A stretch of DNA of 43,784 nucleotides from positions 1 to 43,784 of the forward strand of contig CABPWH010000009.1 in assembly GCA_902461085.1 (NCBI GenBank), in the 5' to 3' direction. The position numbers and the translations under genes were made by a program. Source of the stretch: an uncultured Collinsella sp. Its GTDB lineage: Bacteria > Actinomycetota > Coriobacteriia > Coriobacteriales > Coriobacteriaceae. Shown piece after piece: positions 28,467-35,592 of this stretch. The notes beneath the pieces were generated by a model. The model was given only the letters and a program-made list of their open reading frames with translations, was not told the origin of the DNA and searched no databases. The number at the start of each line of letters is the position of its first letter. The stretch's first letter is position 1.

Positions 28467-28472
28467 ACTATA
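28467..28472 (-). promoter_or_regulatory. rpmB -10 box
   Basis: TATAGT on the minus strand about 55 bases before the rpmB start. The -35 region is weak. The short leader contains a 6-bp hairpin (GCGACA / TGTCGC, 28429-28448). Confidence 0.45.
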
Positions 28473-28703
28473 GCACAGAAGTCGCTCCCTGTGCGTAATC
28501 TACACAGAGATATTCCTCTTTTGGCGATAGTGCCCACGCCACGGCCCTGGACGTAGATCCGATTTGCGTGCAGCAGAGGGGATTATGCCAGCTCGTGCGT
28601 GCGTTTTCAAGCTCGTCCCACAAATATATATAGGTTTATTGGGCTTTGGGCTCCGTTTACGGATTGCTCTGTATTTATGCTCGCAATTAAGCTCGAGGTT
28701 GGC
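28473..28703. other. spacer between rpmB and the pyr operon
   Basis: No protein or known RNA gene could be supported. The right part (about 28,620-28,690) is AT-rich and probably contains the -35 side of the pyr promoter; a TACACT at 28704-28709 is a possible -10. Confidence 0.4.
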
Positions 28704-28718
28704 TACACTATCCCTTGA

Positions 28719-28748
28719 CCATTAAAGGGGTACGAGATACCCACATGG
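28719..28748 (+). promoter_or_regulatory. PyrR-binding hairpin (anti-antiterminator) candidate
   Basis: A lower stem CCAT/ATGG (28719-28722 and 28745-28748), an internal bulge with TAAA, an upper stem GGGTA/TACCC (28728-28732 and 28738-28742) and the loop CGAGA. The family consensus has an N-G-N-G-A loop and an A/U-rich internal bulge, which this fits. Binding by the downstream pyrR product with UMP is inferred from the family. Confidence 0.65.
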
Positions 28749-28790
28749 AATTACATAGCTGCCAATGAGCAGCCCTTCCTGTGGGTGTCT
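28735..28790 (+). promoter_or_regulatory. pyr antiterminator
   Basis: AGATACCCACA (28735-28745) pairs with TGTGGGTGTCT (28780-28790), 11 bp with one G-U pair. An inner hairpin GCTGC/GCAGC has the loop CAATGA. This fold shares bases with both the PyrR-binding hairpin upstream and the terminator downstream, so the three structures are mutually exclusive. Confidence 0.65.
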
Positions 28791-28824
28791 GGTCCGCTTT
28801 GAGCGGTCGGGCATCTATTTTTTT
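28783..28824 (+). terminator. pyr attenuator terminator
   Basis: GGGTGTCT (28783-28790) pairs with GGGCATCT (28809-28816) through several G-U pairs, with an inner CCGCT/AGCGG stem, followed by A and seven T. Forming it needs the same bases as the antiterminator. Confidence 0.7.
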
Positions 28825-28863
28825 GACTGTGTCAGCAGTCAAGACATGTGAGGAAGGAGATCG

Positions 28864-29448
28864 ATGGGCACGACTTCCCCCAAGGCGGTTATCATGGACG
28901 AGACCGCCGTCAATCGAGCGATGACCCGCATCGCGCACGAGATTCTCGAGCGCAACGAGGGCTGTGAAGACCTCGCTCTGGTCGGCATCGTCACGCGCGG
29001 CGACCTTCTGGCAAAGAAGCTCGCTGAGGAGATCAAGGAGATCGAGGGCGTCGAAGTTCCGCTCGGTAGCCTCGACATCAGCTTCTATCGCGATGACTAT
29101 GCGACCAATTTCGCTCCCGCGATCCACGCCACCAACATTCCCTTTAGCGTCGACGGCAAGCGCGTCGTGCTGGTGGACGACATCCTGTACACGGGCCGTA
29201 CCATTCGCGCCGCTCTGGACGCCGTCATGGATCTGGGCCGTCCGAGCCGCATTGAGCTGGCAGTTCTCGTTGACCGCGGTCACCGCGAGCTTCCCATCTC
29301 GCCGGACTTTGTCGGCAAGAACGTTCCCTCGTCGCACGAGGAGAACGTGCACCTATATATGAAGGAAGTCGACGGCCGTACCGCTGTCGAGATCAACGAC
29401 GTCGCGCCGGGCTCCCATGTGGGTTCTGCGCCGCTGGGAGGTGAGTAG
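28864..29448 (+). CDS. pyrR: PyrR bifunctional pyr regulator / uracil phosphoribosyltransferase
   Basis: A 194-residue PRTase-fold protein. It senses UMP and binds pyr mRNA to attenuate the operon, and has uracil phosphoribosyltransferase activity. The PRPP-binding loop is VVLVDDILYTGRTIRAAL. Other PyrR blocks are MDETAVNRAMTRIAHEI, LVGIVTRGDLLAKKLAEEI, LDISFYRDDY and LVDRGHRELPI. AAGGAG precedes the ATG at 28864. A 7-bp hairpin (TTGACTG/CAGTCAA, 28823-28842) lies between the T-run and the start. The leader structures upstream are its predicted target. It is followed by pyrB after four bases. Confidence 0.96.
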   Translation: MGTTSPKAVIMDETAVNRAMTRIAHEILERNEGCEDLALVGIVTRGDLLAKKLAEEIKEIEGVEVPLGSLDISFYRDDYATNFAPAIHATNIPFSVDGKRVVLVDDILYTGRTIRAALDAVMDLGRPSRIELAVLVDRGHRELPISPDFVGKNVPSSHEENVHLYMKEVDGRTAVEINDVAPGSHVGSAPLGGE

Positions 29449-29452
29449 TACC

Positions 29453-30397
29453 GTGGCGTTCAACCATAAGCACCTGATCGACATTACCGAGTACTCCGAA
29501 GAGGACATCAAGCTCATCCTCGAGACCGCCAAGGCGTTCTCCGAGGTCAACGAGCGTGCGATCAAGAAGGTCCCCACGCTCAAGGGCAAGACCATCGTCA
29601 ACATGTTCAACGAGCCCTCGACGCGCACCCGCAGCTCCTTCGAGCTCGCCGAGAAGCGTCTTTCGGCCGACAGCCTCAACTTTGGCGGCTCCTCGACCTC
29701 CACGGTCAAGGGCGAGAGCCTCGTCGATACCGTCGAGACCCTCAACGCCTATAAGATCGACTGCATCGTCGTACGCGATAAGCACGCCGGTGCTCCCTAC
29801 ATCGTCACCCAGAACTCGCCCGCGAGCGTCATCTGCGCCGGTGACGGCAAGCACAACCATCCCACGCAGGCCCTGCTCGACCTGTACACCATCTGGGAGC
29901 ACAAGGGTGACTTCCACGGTCTGAAGGTCGCCGTCGTCGGCGATATCGCCCACTCTCGCGTTTGCGGCTCGCTGATCCCCGCCCTTAAGATCATGGGCTG
30001 CGAGACCTACGCCGTCGCCCCCGGCACGCTGCTGCCGCCGGCGCCCGAGGTCCTGGGCTGCGACCACGTGACGAGCGACCTCGATTCCGTCCTGCCCGAG
30101 CTGGACGTCGTCTACATGCTGCGCGTGCAGCAGGAGCGCCTCGAGGGTGCCCCGTTCCCGACCATTCGCGAGTACCACAAGCTCTTCGGCCTGACTAAGG
30201 ACCGCGAGAAGCTCATGAAGCCCGACGCGATCATCTGCCACCCGGGCCCCATCAACCGCGGCGTCGAGTTCGACTCCTATATGGCCGACCACCCGCAACG
30301 CTCCGTCATCCTGGAGCAGGTCTACGCCGGTATCTGCGTGCGTATGGCTATCCTGTATCTGCTGCTTGGAGGTGCCGATAATGGCCTTGCTTCTTAA
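29453..30397 (+). CDS. pyrB: aspartate carbamoyltransferase catalytic subunit
   Basis: A 314-residue enzyme that joins carbamoyl phosphate and aspartate, the first committed step of pyrimidine synthesis. The carbamoyl phosphate site is NEPSTRTRSSFELAEKRL. HPTQALLDLYTIWEH, VVGDIAHSRV and CHPGPINRGVE are further family blocks. The GTG start at 29453 follows GGGAGGTGA, which lies over the pyrR stop; translation is probably coupled. No pyrI regulatory subunit is next to it, as usual with pyrR-type operons. Confidence 0.97.
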   Translation: MAFNHKHLIDITEYSEEDIKLILETAKAFSEVNERAIKKVPTLKGKTIVNMFNEPSTRTRSSFELAEKRLSADSLNFGGSSTSTVKGESLVDTVETLNAYKIDCIVVRDKHAGAPYIVTQNSPASVICAGDGKHNHPTQALLDLYTIWEHKGDFHGLKVAVVGDIAHSRVCGSLIPALKIMGCETYAVAPGTLLPPAPEVLGCDHVTSDLDSVLPELDVVYMLRVQQERLEGAPFPTIREYHKLFGLTKDREKLMKPDAIICHPGPINRGVEFDSYMADHPQRSVILEQVYAGICVRMAILYLLLGGADNGLAS

Positions 30398-31670
30398 GAA
30401 TGCCCACGTCGTCGACCCGTCCGTCGAGCTTGACGGTGTCGTTGACGTCCTGATTGACGGCGACAAGATCGCCGAGGTCGGCGAGAATCTCGCCGTCGAG
30501 GGAGCCGAGGTCCGCGACCTTTCCGGCAAGTACCTCGTCCCCGGCCTGGTGGATATGCACGTTCACCTTCGCGAGCCCGGCTACGAGGTCAAAGAGGACA
30601 TCGAGAGCGGCACCCGCGCAGCTGCCAAGGGCGGCTTTACCGGCGTGTGCGCCATGCCCAACACCGATCCCGTCACCGATAACGGCACCGTCGTGGAGTT
30701 CGTCAAGTCCCGCGCTGCCGAGGTCGGCCACTGCCGCGTCTATCCGTCGGGCGCCATGACCCGCGGTCTTAAGGGCGAGGCCATGTCCGAGATGGGCGAT
30801 ATGGTCGCCCACGGCGCCGTCGCCTTCACCGATGACGGTCGCGGCGTGCAGGGCGCGGGCATGCTCCGTCGCTGCATGGACTACGGCAAGATGTTCGGCA
30901 AGGTCTTCATGAGCCACTGCCAGGACGAGGACCTGGTCGGCCACGGCCAGATCAACGAGGGCAAGGTCTCGACCCGTCTGGCCCTCGAGGGTTGGCCGGC
31001 TGTCGGCGAGGAGCTCCAGATCGCCCGCGACATCGAGATCGCCAAGCTGACCGGTGCCAAGCTGCACATTCAGCACATCTCCACCGCCCATGGTCTGGAG
31101 ATCGTGCGTGCCGGTAAGGCCGCCGGTGTCCAGGTAACCTGCGAGGCCACCCCGCACCACATGTTCCTGACCGAGAACGACTTGGACGAGACCTACAACA
31201 CCTCGCTCAAGGTCAATCCGCCGCTGCGTACCGAGGAAGATGCCGAGGCCATCCGTCAGGGCGTCATCGACGGCACCGTCGACGCTATCGTCACCGATCA
31301 CGCTCCCCACACCCCGTGGGAGAAGGCCCGCGAGTTCGAGCTCGCACCCTTTGGCATGATCGGCCTCGAGACCTCGCTGTCGCTCGTGCTCACCGAGCTG
31401 GTCAACACGGGCAAGATGAGCATGGGCCGCATGGTCGAGCTCATGGCCATCAAACCGCGTGAGATCCTGGGCCTCGACCAGGTTCAGGTCAAGGCGGGCT
31501 CCGTTGCCGACCTGACCGTGTTCGACCCCTCCGTAACCTGGACGGTCGGCGAGGACGGTTACGAGTCGCGCGCCGAGAACTCCGGTTTTGCCGGCCGTAC
31601 GCTCACCGGTCGAGCCACCGATGTGTTTGTCGGCGGTAAACAGACGCTTGCCGACGGCTGCATCTGCTAG
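30381..31670 (+). CDS. pyrC: dihydroorotase (class I)
   Basis: A 429-residue zinc amidohydrolase that cyclises carbamoyl aspartate to dihydroorotate. Metal and catalytic motifs are MHVHLREPGYE, MPNTDP, MSHCQDEDL (His), HIQHIST (His) and TDHAPHTPWEKA (Asp). The family signature GGFTGVCAMPNTDP is complete. The ATG at 30381 lies inside the end of pyrB (17-base overlap), with GGAGGTG upstream. Confidence 0.97.
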   Translation: MALLLKNAHVVDPSVELDGVVDVLIDGDKIAEVGENLAVEGAEVRDLSGKYLVPGLVDMHVHLREPGYEVKEDIESGTRAAAKGGFTGVCAMPNTDPVTDNGTVVEFVKSRAAEVGHCRVYPSGAMTRGLKGEAMSEMGDMVAHGAVAFTDDGRGVQGAGMLRRCMDYGKMFGKVFMSHCQDEDLVGHGQINEGKVSTRLALEGWPAVGEELQIARDIEIAKLTGAKLHIQHISTAHGLEIVRAGKAAGVQVTCEATPHHMFLTENDLDETYNTSLKVNPPLRTEEDAEAIRQGVIDGTVDAIVTDHAPHTPWEKAREFELAPFGMIGLETSLSLVLTELVNTGKMSMGRMVELMAIKPREILGLDQVQVKAGSVADLTVFDPSVTWTVGEDGYESRAENSGFAGRTLTGRATDVFVGGKQTLADGCIC

Positions 31671-31690
31671 CATAGCCTTATCGCTTTTGT

Positions 31691-31718
31691 GCGCGGCGCC
31701 CTTGCGGTGCCGCGCTTT
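31691..31718 (+). terminator. hairpin between pyrC and pyrK
   Basis: GCGCGGC (31691-31697) pairs with GCCGCGC (31709-31715), extended by inner pairs, followed by TTTCTGTT. It may lower transcription into pyrK-pyrD-pyrF. A second small hairpin, CCATGC/GCATGG (31732-31747), follows just before the pyrK ribosome binding site. Confidence 0.5.
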
Positions 31719-31762
31719 CTGTTCGTTTGGACCATGCAACCGCATGGGGGATTGGAGCGTCT

Positions 31763-32554
31763 ATGCCCACACCTTCCACTGCACGCATGCACGACTTCGA
31801 GGTCGTCTCGAACCGGGAGATCGCCGACGGCATCTTCTCGCTCGTCATCTCGGCCCCCAAGCTTGCAAGTGCGCTCAAGCCCGGTCAGTTTGTGAACATC
31901 GCCGTGCCCGGTGATGCGTCCTCGCTGCTTCGCGTGCCCCTGAGCTACTACCGCGCCGACGCCGAGGCCGGCACCGTCGAGTTGTGGTACGCCGTCGTGG
32001 GCGACGATACCCGTCGTTTGTCCCAGATGGGACCTGGCTCCACCTCTAACCTGCTGGGCCCCGGTGGCCGCGGCTGGATGGTACCCGAGGGCACCAGGAA
32101 GGCCTTGCTTGTCGCCGGTGGCATCGGCGTTCCGCCTGTCCTCTGCCTGGCCGGTAAGCTTGCCGAGCAGGGTGTGGCCGTCGACGTGTGCTTGGGCTTT
32201 GGCACCGCGTCCAAGGCCGTGGGCATCGATGAGTTCCGCGCGCTGGGCGCCACGGTTAACGTGTGCACCGACGACGGTACGCTGGGTACGCACGGTTTTT
32301 GCACCGATCCGGCAGCCGATCTGCTCGGCGAGGGCGGCTACGACTACGTGGCCAGCTGCGGTCCCGCCGTCATGATGAAGAAAGTCGCCGCCGCTGCCGC
32401 CGAGGCCGGTGCGTACTGCGAGGTGTCGCTCGAGCGCATGATGAGCTGCGGCTTTGGCGCCTGCAACACCTGCAACGTCGAGACGGTCGACGGTATGAAG
32501 GGCGCCTGCATGTGCGGCCCCGTGTTCGATGCTTCCAAGGTGGTGGTCTTCTAG
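31763..32554 (+). CDS. pyrK: dihydroorotate dehydrogenase electron transfer subunit
   Basis: A 263-residue flavin and iron-sulfur protein that passes electrons from dihydroorotate dehydrogenase type 1B to NAD+. The FAD domain has KPGQFVNIAVPG and LRVPLSYYR. The NAD domain starts with LLVAGGIGVPPVLCLA. The C-terminal 2Fe-2S cluster region is CGFGACNTCNVETVDG followed by GACMCGPVF, giving four cysteines. The ATG at 31763 follows TTGGAGCG. The stop overlaps the GTG start of pyrD by one base. Confidence 0.95.
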   Translation: MPTPSTARMHDFEVVSNREIADGIFSLVISAPKLASALKPGQFVNIAVPGDASSLLRVPLSYYRADAEAGTVELWYAVVGDDTRRLSQMGPGSTSNLLGPGGRGWMVPEGTRKALLVAGGIGVPPVLCLAGKLAEQGVAVDVCLGFGTASKAVGIDEFRALGATVNVCTDDGTLGTHGFCTDPAADLLGEGGYDYVASCGPAVMMKKVAAAAAEAGAYCEVSLERMMSCGFGACNTCNVETVDGMKGACMCGPVFDASKVVVF

Positions 32555-33477
32555 TGGGTACCGTGAACATGGCCGTCGATTTCGGCGGCGTCAAGATGCA
32601 AAACCCCATCAACACCGCAGCCGGTACTTTTGGTTACGGCTGGCAGTTCCAGAACTTCTTTGATGTCTCCCAGCTGGGTGCCATCACCACCAAGGGTTGC
32701 GCAGCCGAGCCCTGGCCCGGCAATCCCGCGCCCCGCATGGCCGAGATTCCCGGCGGTATGATCAACTCCGTGGGCCTTCAGAACCCCGGCGTGGCCGCCT
32801 TTGCCCGCGAGTCCGGTCCGTGGCTCGAACAGCTGTCCAAGGACGGCTGCCAGGTCATCTGTCAGGTTGCCGGCCACTCCGTTGACGAGTTTGTCCGCGC
32901 GCTCGAGATGTATGTCGAGCTGTGCCCCTGGGCTGCCGGCTACGAGATCAACGTGAGCTGCCCCAATATTGCCGCCGGCGGTGCCGCCATGGGCTCCACG
33001 CCCGAGGGCGCCTCTTCCGTTATGGCTGCCTGCCGCAAGGTGACCGATAAGCCGCTGTTCGTGAAGATGGCGCCGGTCAACGTCGCCGAGATCGCCAAGG
33101 CCCTCGAGGCTGCCGGCGCCGACGGCCTTTCGGTCATCAACTCCATTCAGGGCATGGCCATCGACGTCCATACCCGCAAGTCCCGCGTGGCCAAGCCCAA
33201 GGGCGGCCTTTCGGGCCCGCTGTGCCACCACATTGCCGTGCGCATGGTCTGGGAGGTTGCCCAGGCCGTCGATATCCCCATCAACGGCGTCGGCGGCGTC
33301 ATGACCGGCGAGGATGCGGCTGAGTTTATCCTGGCCGGCGCCACCTGCGTGTCGGTCGGCATGGCCAACTTCGTCGATCCGTGCGCTTCGCTCAAGATCG
33401 CGCATGAGCTCGAGGCCTGGGCCGAGTCTCAGGGCGTAAAGGACATCAACGAGCTGGTAGGTGCTTTCGAATGCTAG
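32554..33477 (+). CDS. pyrD: dihydroorotate dehydrogenase 1B catalytic subunit
   Basis: A 307-residue FMN enzyme that oxidises dihydroorotate to orotate. Family blocks are VKMQNPINTAAGTFGYG, GAITTKGCAAEPWPGNPAPR, MINSVGLQNPG, INVSCPNIAAGG, LFVKMAPVNV, and NGVGGVMTGEDAAEFILAGA (FMN phosphate). The active-site cysteine of class 1B is in NVSCPN. The GTG at 32554 is the first start and overlaps the pyrK stop; GTG 32563 or ATG 32569 are possible. Type 1B requires the adjacent pyrK. Confidence 0.95.
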   Translation: MGTVNMAVDFGGVKMQNPINTAAGTFGYGWQFQNFFDVSQLGAITTKGCAAEPWPGNPAPRMAEIPGGMINSVGLQNPGVAAFARESGPWLEQLSKDGCQVICQVAGHSVDEFVRALEMYVELCPWAAGYEINVSCPNIAAGGAAMGSTPEGASSVMAACRKVTDKPLFVKMAPVNVAEIAKALEAAGADGLSVINSIQGMAIDVHTRKSRVAKPKGGLSGPLCHHIAVRMVWEVAQAVDIPINGVGGVMTGEDAAEFILAGATCVSVGMANFVDPCASLKIAHELEAWAESQGVKDINELVGAFEC

Positions 33478-34187
33478 AGACCGATGCCCGCGACCGCGTA
33501 ATCGTCGCCCTCGACTGCGATCGTGAGCGTGCGCTCGAGCTCGCCCACGAGCTTTCGGGCCATGCCGCCTGGCTCAAGGTTGGCATGACGCTCTATTACG
33601 CTGAGGGCCCCGAGATCGTCAAGACCTTTAAGGACCTGGGCTTTAAGGTCTTCCTTGACCTTAAGTTCCATGATATTCCGCATCAGGTTCGCGGTGCCGC
33701 CCGTTCGGCCTCGCTTGCCGGTGCCGACCTGCTCTCGGTTCACGGCTTGGGTTCGGGCGCCATGCTCTCTGCCTGCCGCGAGGGTGCCGAGGAGGCGCGC
33801 GAGGACCGCGCCAAGCTCGTCGCCATCACCGTGCTCACGAGCATGAATCAGGATGCCTTGAGCGAGATCGGCGTCGAGTCGCCGGTGGCCGAGGAGGCCG
33901 CCCGCCTGGCAAAGCTCGCTCAGGCCAGTGGCATCGATGGCATTGTGTGCTCGCCGATGGAGGCTCACGACATGCGTGAGCTGCTGGGTTCTGATGCCCT
34001 GATCGTGACTCCGGGTGTGCGTCCGGTGGGTGCCGCCTTAGGCGACCAGTCCCGCGTGGCGACGCCTTCCCAGGCTATCGAGCGTGGCGCAAGCCACATT
34101 GTGGTGGGCCGTCCCATCACCGGCGCCGACGATCCGGTTGCCGCCTTTGACGCTATTGTCGCCGAGCTGGTCGAAAACGTCGCGTAA
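33471..34187 (+). CDS. pyrF: orotidine 5'-phosphate decarboxylase
   Basis: A 238-residue TIM-barrel enzyme that decarboxylates OMP to UMP, the last step of the pathway. It shows VIVALDCDRERALELA, KVGMTLYYAEGPEIV, the catalytic DLKFHDIPHQV and the phosphate site VTPGVRPVGAA..GDQSRV with HIVVGRPITGA. The ATG at 33471 overlaps the pyrD stop by seven bases. This ends the visible pyr operon; pyrE (orotate phosphoribosyltransferase) and carAB are not in the window. Confidence 0.96.
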   Translation: MLETDARDRVIVALDCDRERALELAHELSGHAAWLKVGMTLYYAEGPEIVKTFKDLGFKVFLDLKFHDIPHQVRGAARSASLAGADLLSVHGLGSGAMLSACREGAEEAREDRAKLVAITVLTSMNQDALSEIGVESPVAEEAARLAKLAQASGIDGIVCSPMEAHDMRELLGSDALIVTPGVRPVGAALGDQSRVATPSQAIERGASHIVVGRPITGADDPVAAFDAIVAELVENVA

Positions 34188-34232
34188 AAGATTCCCCTAA
34201 GTCACCACTTTTTGGTCTCATTAGCACAAAAT

Positions 34233-34290
34233 AGCCCCTGTGCCTGCGTAAACTTTCCCATCCTTTGTGTGGAATCGCAGGTCAGGGGCT
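34233..34290 (+). terminator. long hairpin after the pyr operon
   Basis: AGCCCCTG..CCTGCG pairs with CGCAGG..CAGGGGCT (8 plus 6 bp with a small internal loop and a long apical loop). No T-run follows directly (TTAACTTTGGG), so it may be a rho-independent terminator of poor quality or an mRNA end stabiliser. Confidence 0.5.
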
Positions 34291-34309
34291 TAACTTTGGG
34301 CGCAGTATA

Positions 34310-34338
34310 TTGCACTTTTTGCGGGTATCGTCTAACCT
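34310..34338 (+). promoter_or_regulatory. mihF promoter
   Basis: TTGCAC (34310-34315), 17 bases, TAACCT (34333-34338). This implies a leader of about 80 bases before mihF. Confidence 0.5.
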
Positions 34339-34426
34339 ATGGAGCCGCGATTGGGCATTTTGTACGTTCTACGTGCTAAAATGCCAATTATTGAATCAGA
34401 TATAACCCAACTATTTGGAGGTACGA

Positions 34427-34735
34427 ATGGCACTCCCTCAGCTTACCGATGAGCAGCGCAAGCAGGCTCTTGAGAAGGCTGCTGCCGCACGTCACGCCCG
34501 CGCTGAGCTTCGCGAGCAGATCAAGAAGGGCGAGAAGTCCCTCGAGTCCGTGCTCAACTCCGATGACCCCATCGCTTCCCGCATGAAGGTTTCCACCCTC
34601 ATCGAGTCTCTTCCTGGTTATGGCAAGGCCAAGGCCGCCAAGATCATGGAGGAGCTCGGTATCTCCGCTACCCGTCGCGTCCAGGGCCTCGGCGTCCGTC
34701 AGCGCGAGCAGCTCCTCGAGCAGCTGACCAAATAA
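34427..34735 (+). CDS. mihF: integration host factor, actinobacterial type (mIHF)
   Basis: A 102-residue DNA-bending nucleoid protein, first known as a host factor for mycobacteriophage L5 integration. It starts MALPQLTDEQRKQALEKAAA, and the DNA-binding helix-two-turn-helix-like part is VSTLIESLPGYGKAKAAKIM followed by GISATRRVQGLGVRQREQLL. The gene is characteristic of Actinobacteria, and its position before gmk and rpoZ is classical. TTTGGAGG lies 7 bases before the ATG. It probably forms an operon with gmk, rpoZ and thiI. Confidence 0.94.
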   Translation: MALPQLTDEQRKQALEKAAAARHARAELREQIKKGEKSLESVLNSDDPIASRMKVSTLIESLPGYGKAKAAKIMEELGISATRRVQGLGVRQREQLLEQLTK

Positions 34736-35305
34736 GTGAGCGCTCAGGATTCCAAGCTCTTTGTGATTTCTGGACCGTCAGGCGCAGGCAAGGGTACGCT
34801 CGTCACTCGTGTGCGCGAGCGCCGCTCGAACCTGGGCCTGACGGTTTCGGCTACCACGCGAGCACCACGCAAAGGTGAGGTCGACGGCGTCAACTACTTT
34901 TTTCTGACGCGCGAGGATTTCGACCGCCGCGTGGCAAACGGTGAGTTTGTTGAGTGGGCCGAGGTCCACGGTAACTGCTACGGCACGTTGGTGAGCGAGG
35001 TCACATCCAAGCTCGCCTCGGGCGCGTCTCTGATTTTGGAGATCGATGTCCAGGGCGCCCTGCAGGTGAAGGAGCGTTTCCCCGAGGCCGTGCTGATCTT
35101 TATCAAGCCGCCTTCGCTTGAGGTGCTCCGCGAGCGTCTAGTCGGTCGCGGTACCGAGACGCCCGAGACGATTGAGCTGCGTATGGCAAACGCCGCCGAT
35201 GAGCTTGCCCTTGCCGACCGCTACGACGACGTCGTGGTAAATGACGATCTCGACCGCGCGACCGATGAGCTCGTTCGCGTTCTCGATATGCATGAAAGGA
35301 TCTGA
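34736..35305 (+). CDS. gmk: guanylate kinase
   Basis: A 189-residue enzyme that phosphorylates GMP to GDP. The P-loop is FVISGPSGAGKGTL. The GMP-binding region contains VSATTRAPRKGEVDGVNYFF and the segment FVEWAEVHGNCYGT; LILEIDVQGALQVKERFP follows. The GTG start comes directly after the mihF stop codon, with GAGCAGCTG-type purines upstream. Length fits the family. Confidence 0.97.
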   Translation: MSAQDSKLFVISGPSGAGKGTLVTRVRERRSNLGLTVSATTRAPRKGEVDGVNYFFLTREDFDRRVANGEFVEWAEVHGNCYGTLVSEVTSKLASGASLILEIDVQGALQVKERFPEAVLIFIKPPSLEVLRERLVGRGTETPETIELRMANAADELALADRYDDVVVNDDLDRATDELVRVLDMHERI

Positions 35306-35310
35306 GGTCC

Positions 35311-35592
35311 GTGTCCGTTGTAAAGCCTTGCATTGACGATCTTCTGGAGAAGACCGATCACAACCGCTTCCTGCTCGCTTCGCTTGCCTCCAAGCGCGCC
35401 TGCGACATCAATAGCATGCTGCGTGGCCAGCACAACCGTGTGCTTGCCGTCCAGGATGTCGATGACATCACCATCGGGCTTTCCGGTGCCGATACCATCT
35501 CGATGGCTATGGACGAGATTGTCGACGGCGACATCTCTTACGACGAGGCCCGTTACGAGAAGGCGCTCGGCCACAAGGTTGCTGAAGCCTAA
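35311..35592 (+). CDS. rpoZ: DNA-directed RNA polymerase omega subunit
   Basis: A 93-residue small subunit that helps fold and retain the beta-prime subunit. The omega signature is the N-terminal CIDDLLEKTDHNRFLLASLA followed by SKRACDINSML. The rest has the acidic C-terminal EIVDGDISYDEARYEKA. GTG 35311 is five bases after gmk with GAGG upstream. The mihF-gmk-rpoZ order is the standard actinobacterial one; here thiI replaces the usual coaBC and metK. Confidence 0.93.
   Translation: MSVVKPCIDDLLEKTDHNRFLLASLASKRACDINSMLRGQHNRVLAVQDVDDITIGLSGADTISMAMDEIVDGDISYDEARYEKALGHKVAEA

Noticed and set aside
28500..28700. A small RNA gene between rpmB and the pyr leader
   Set aside because: The stretch is long enough, but I saw no promoter-hairpin-T-run combination or resemblance to a known small RNA.
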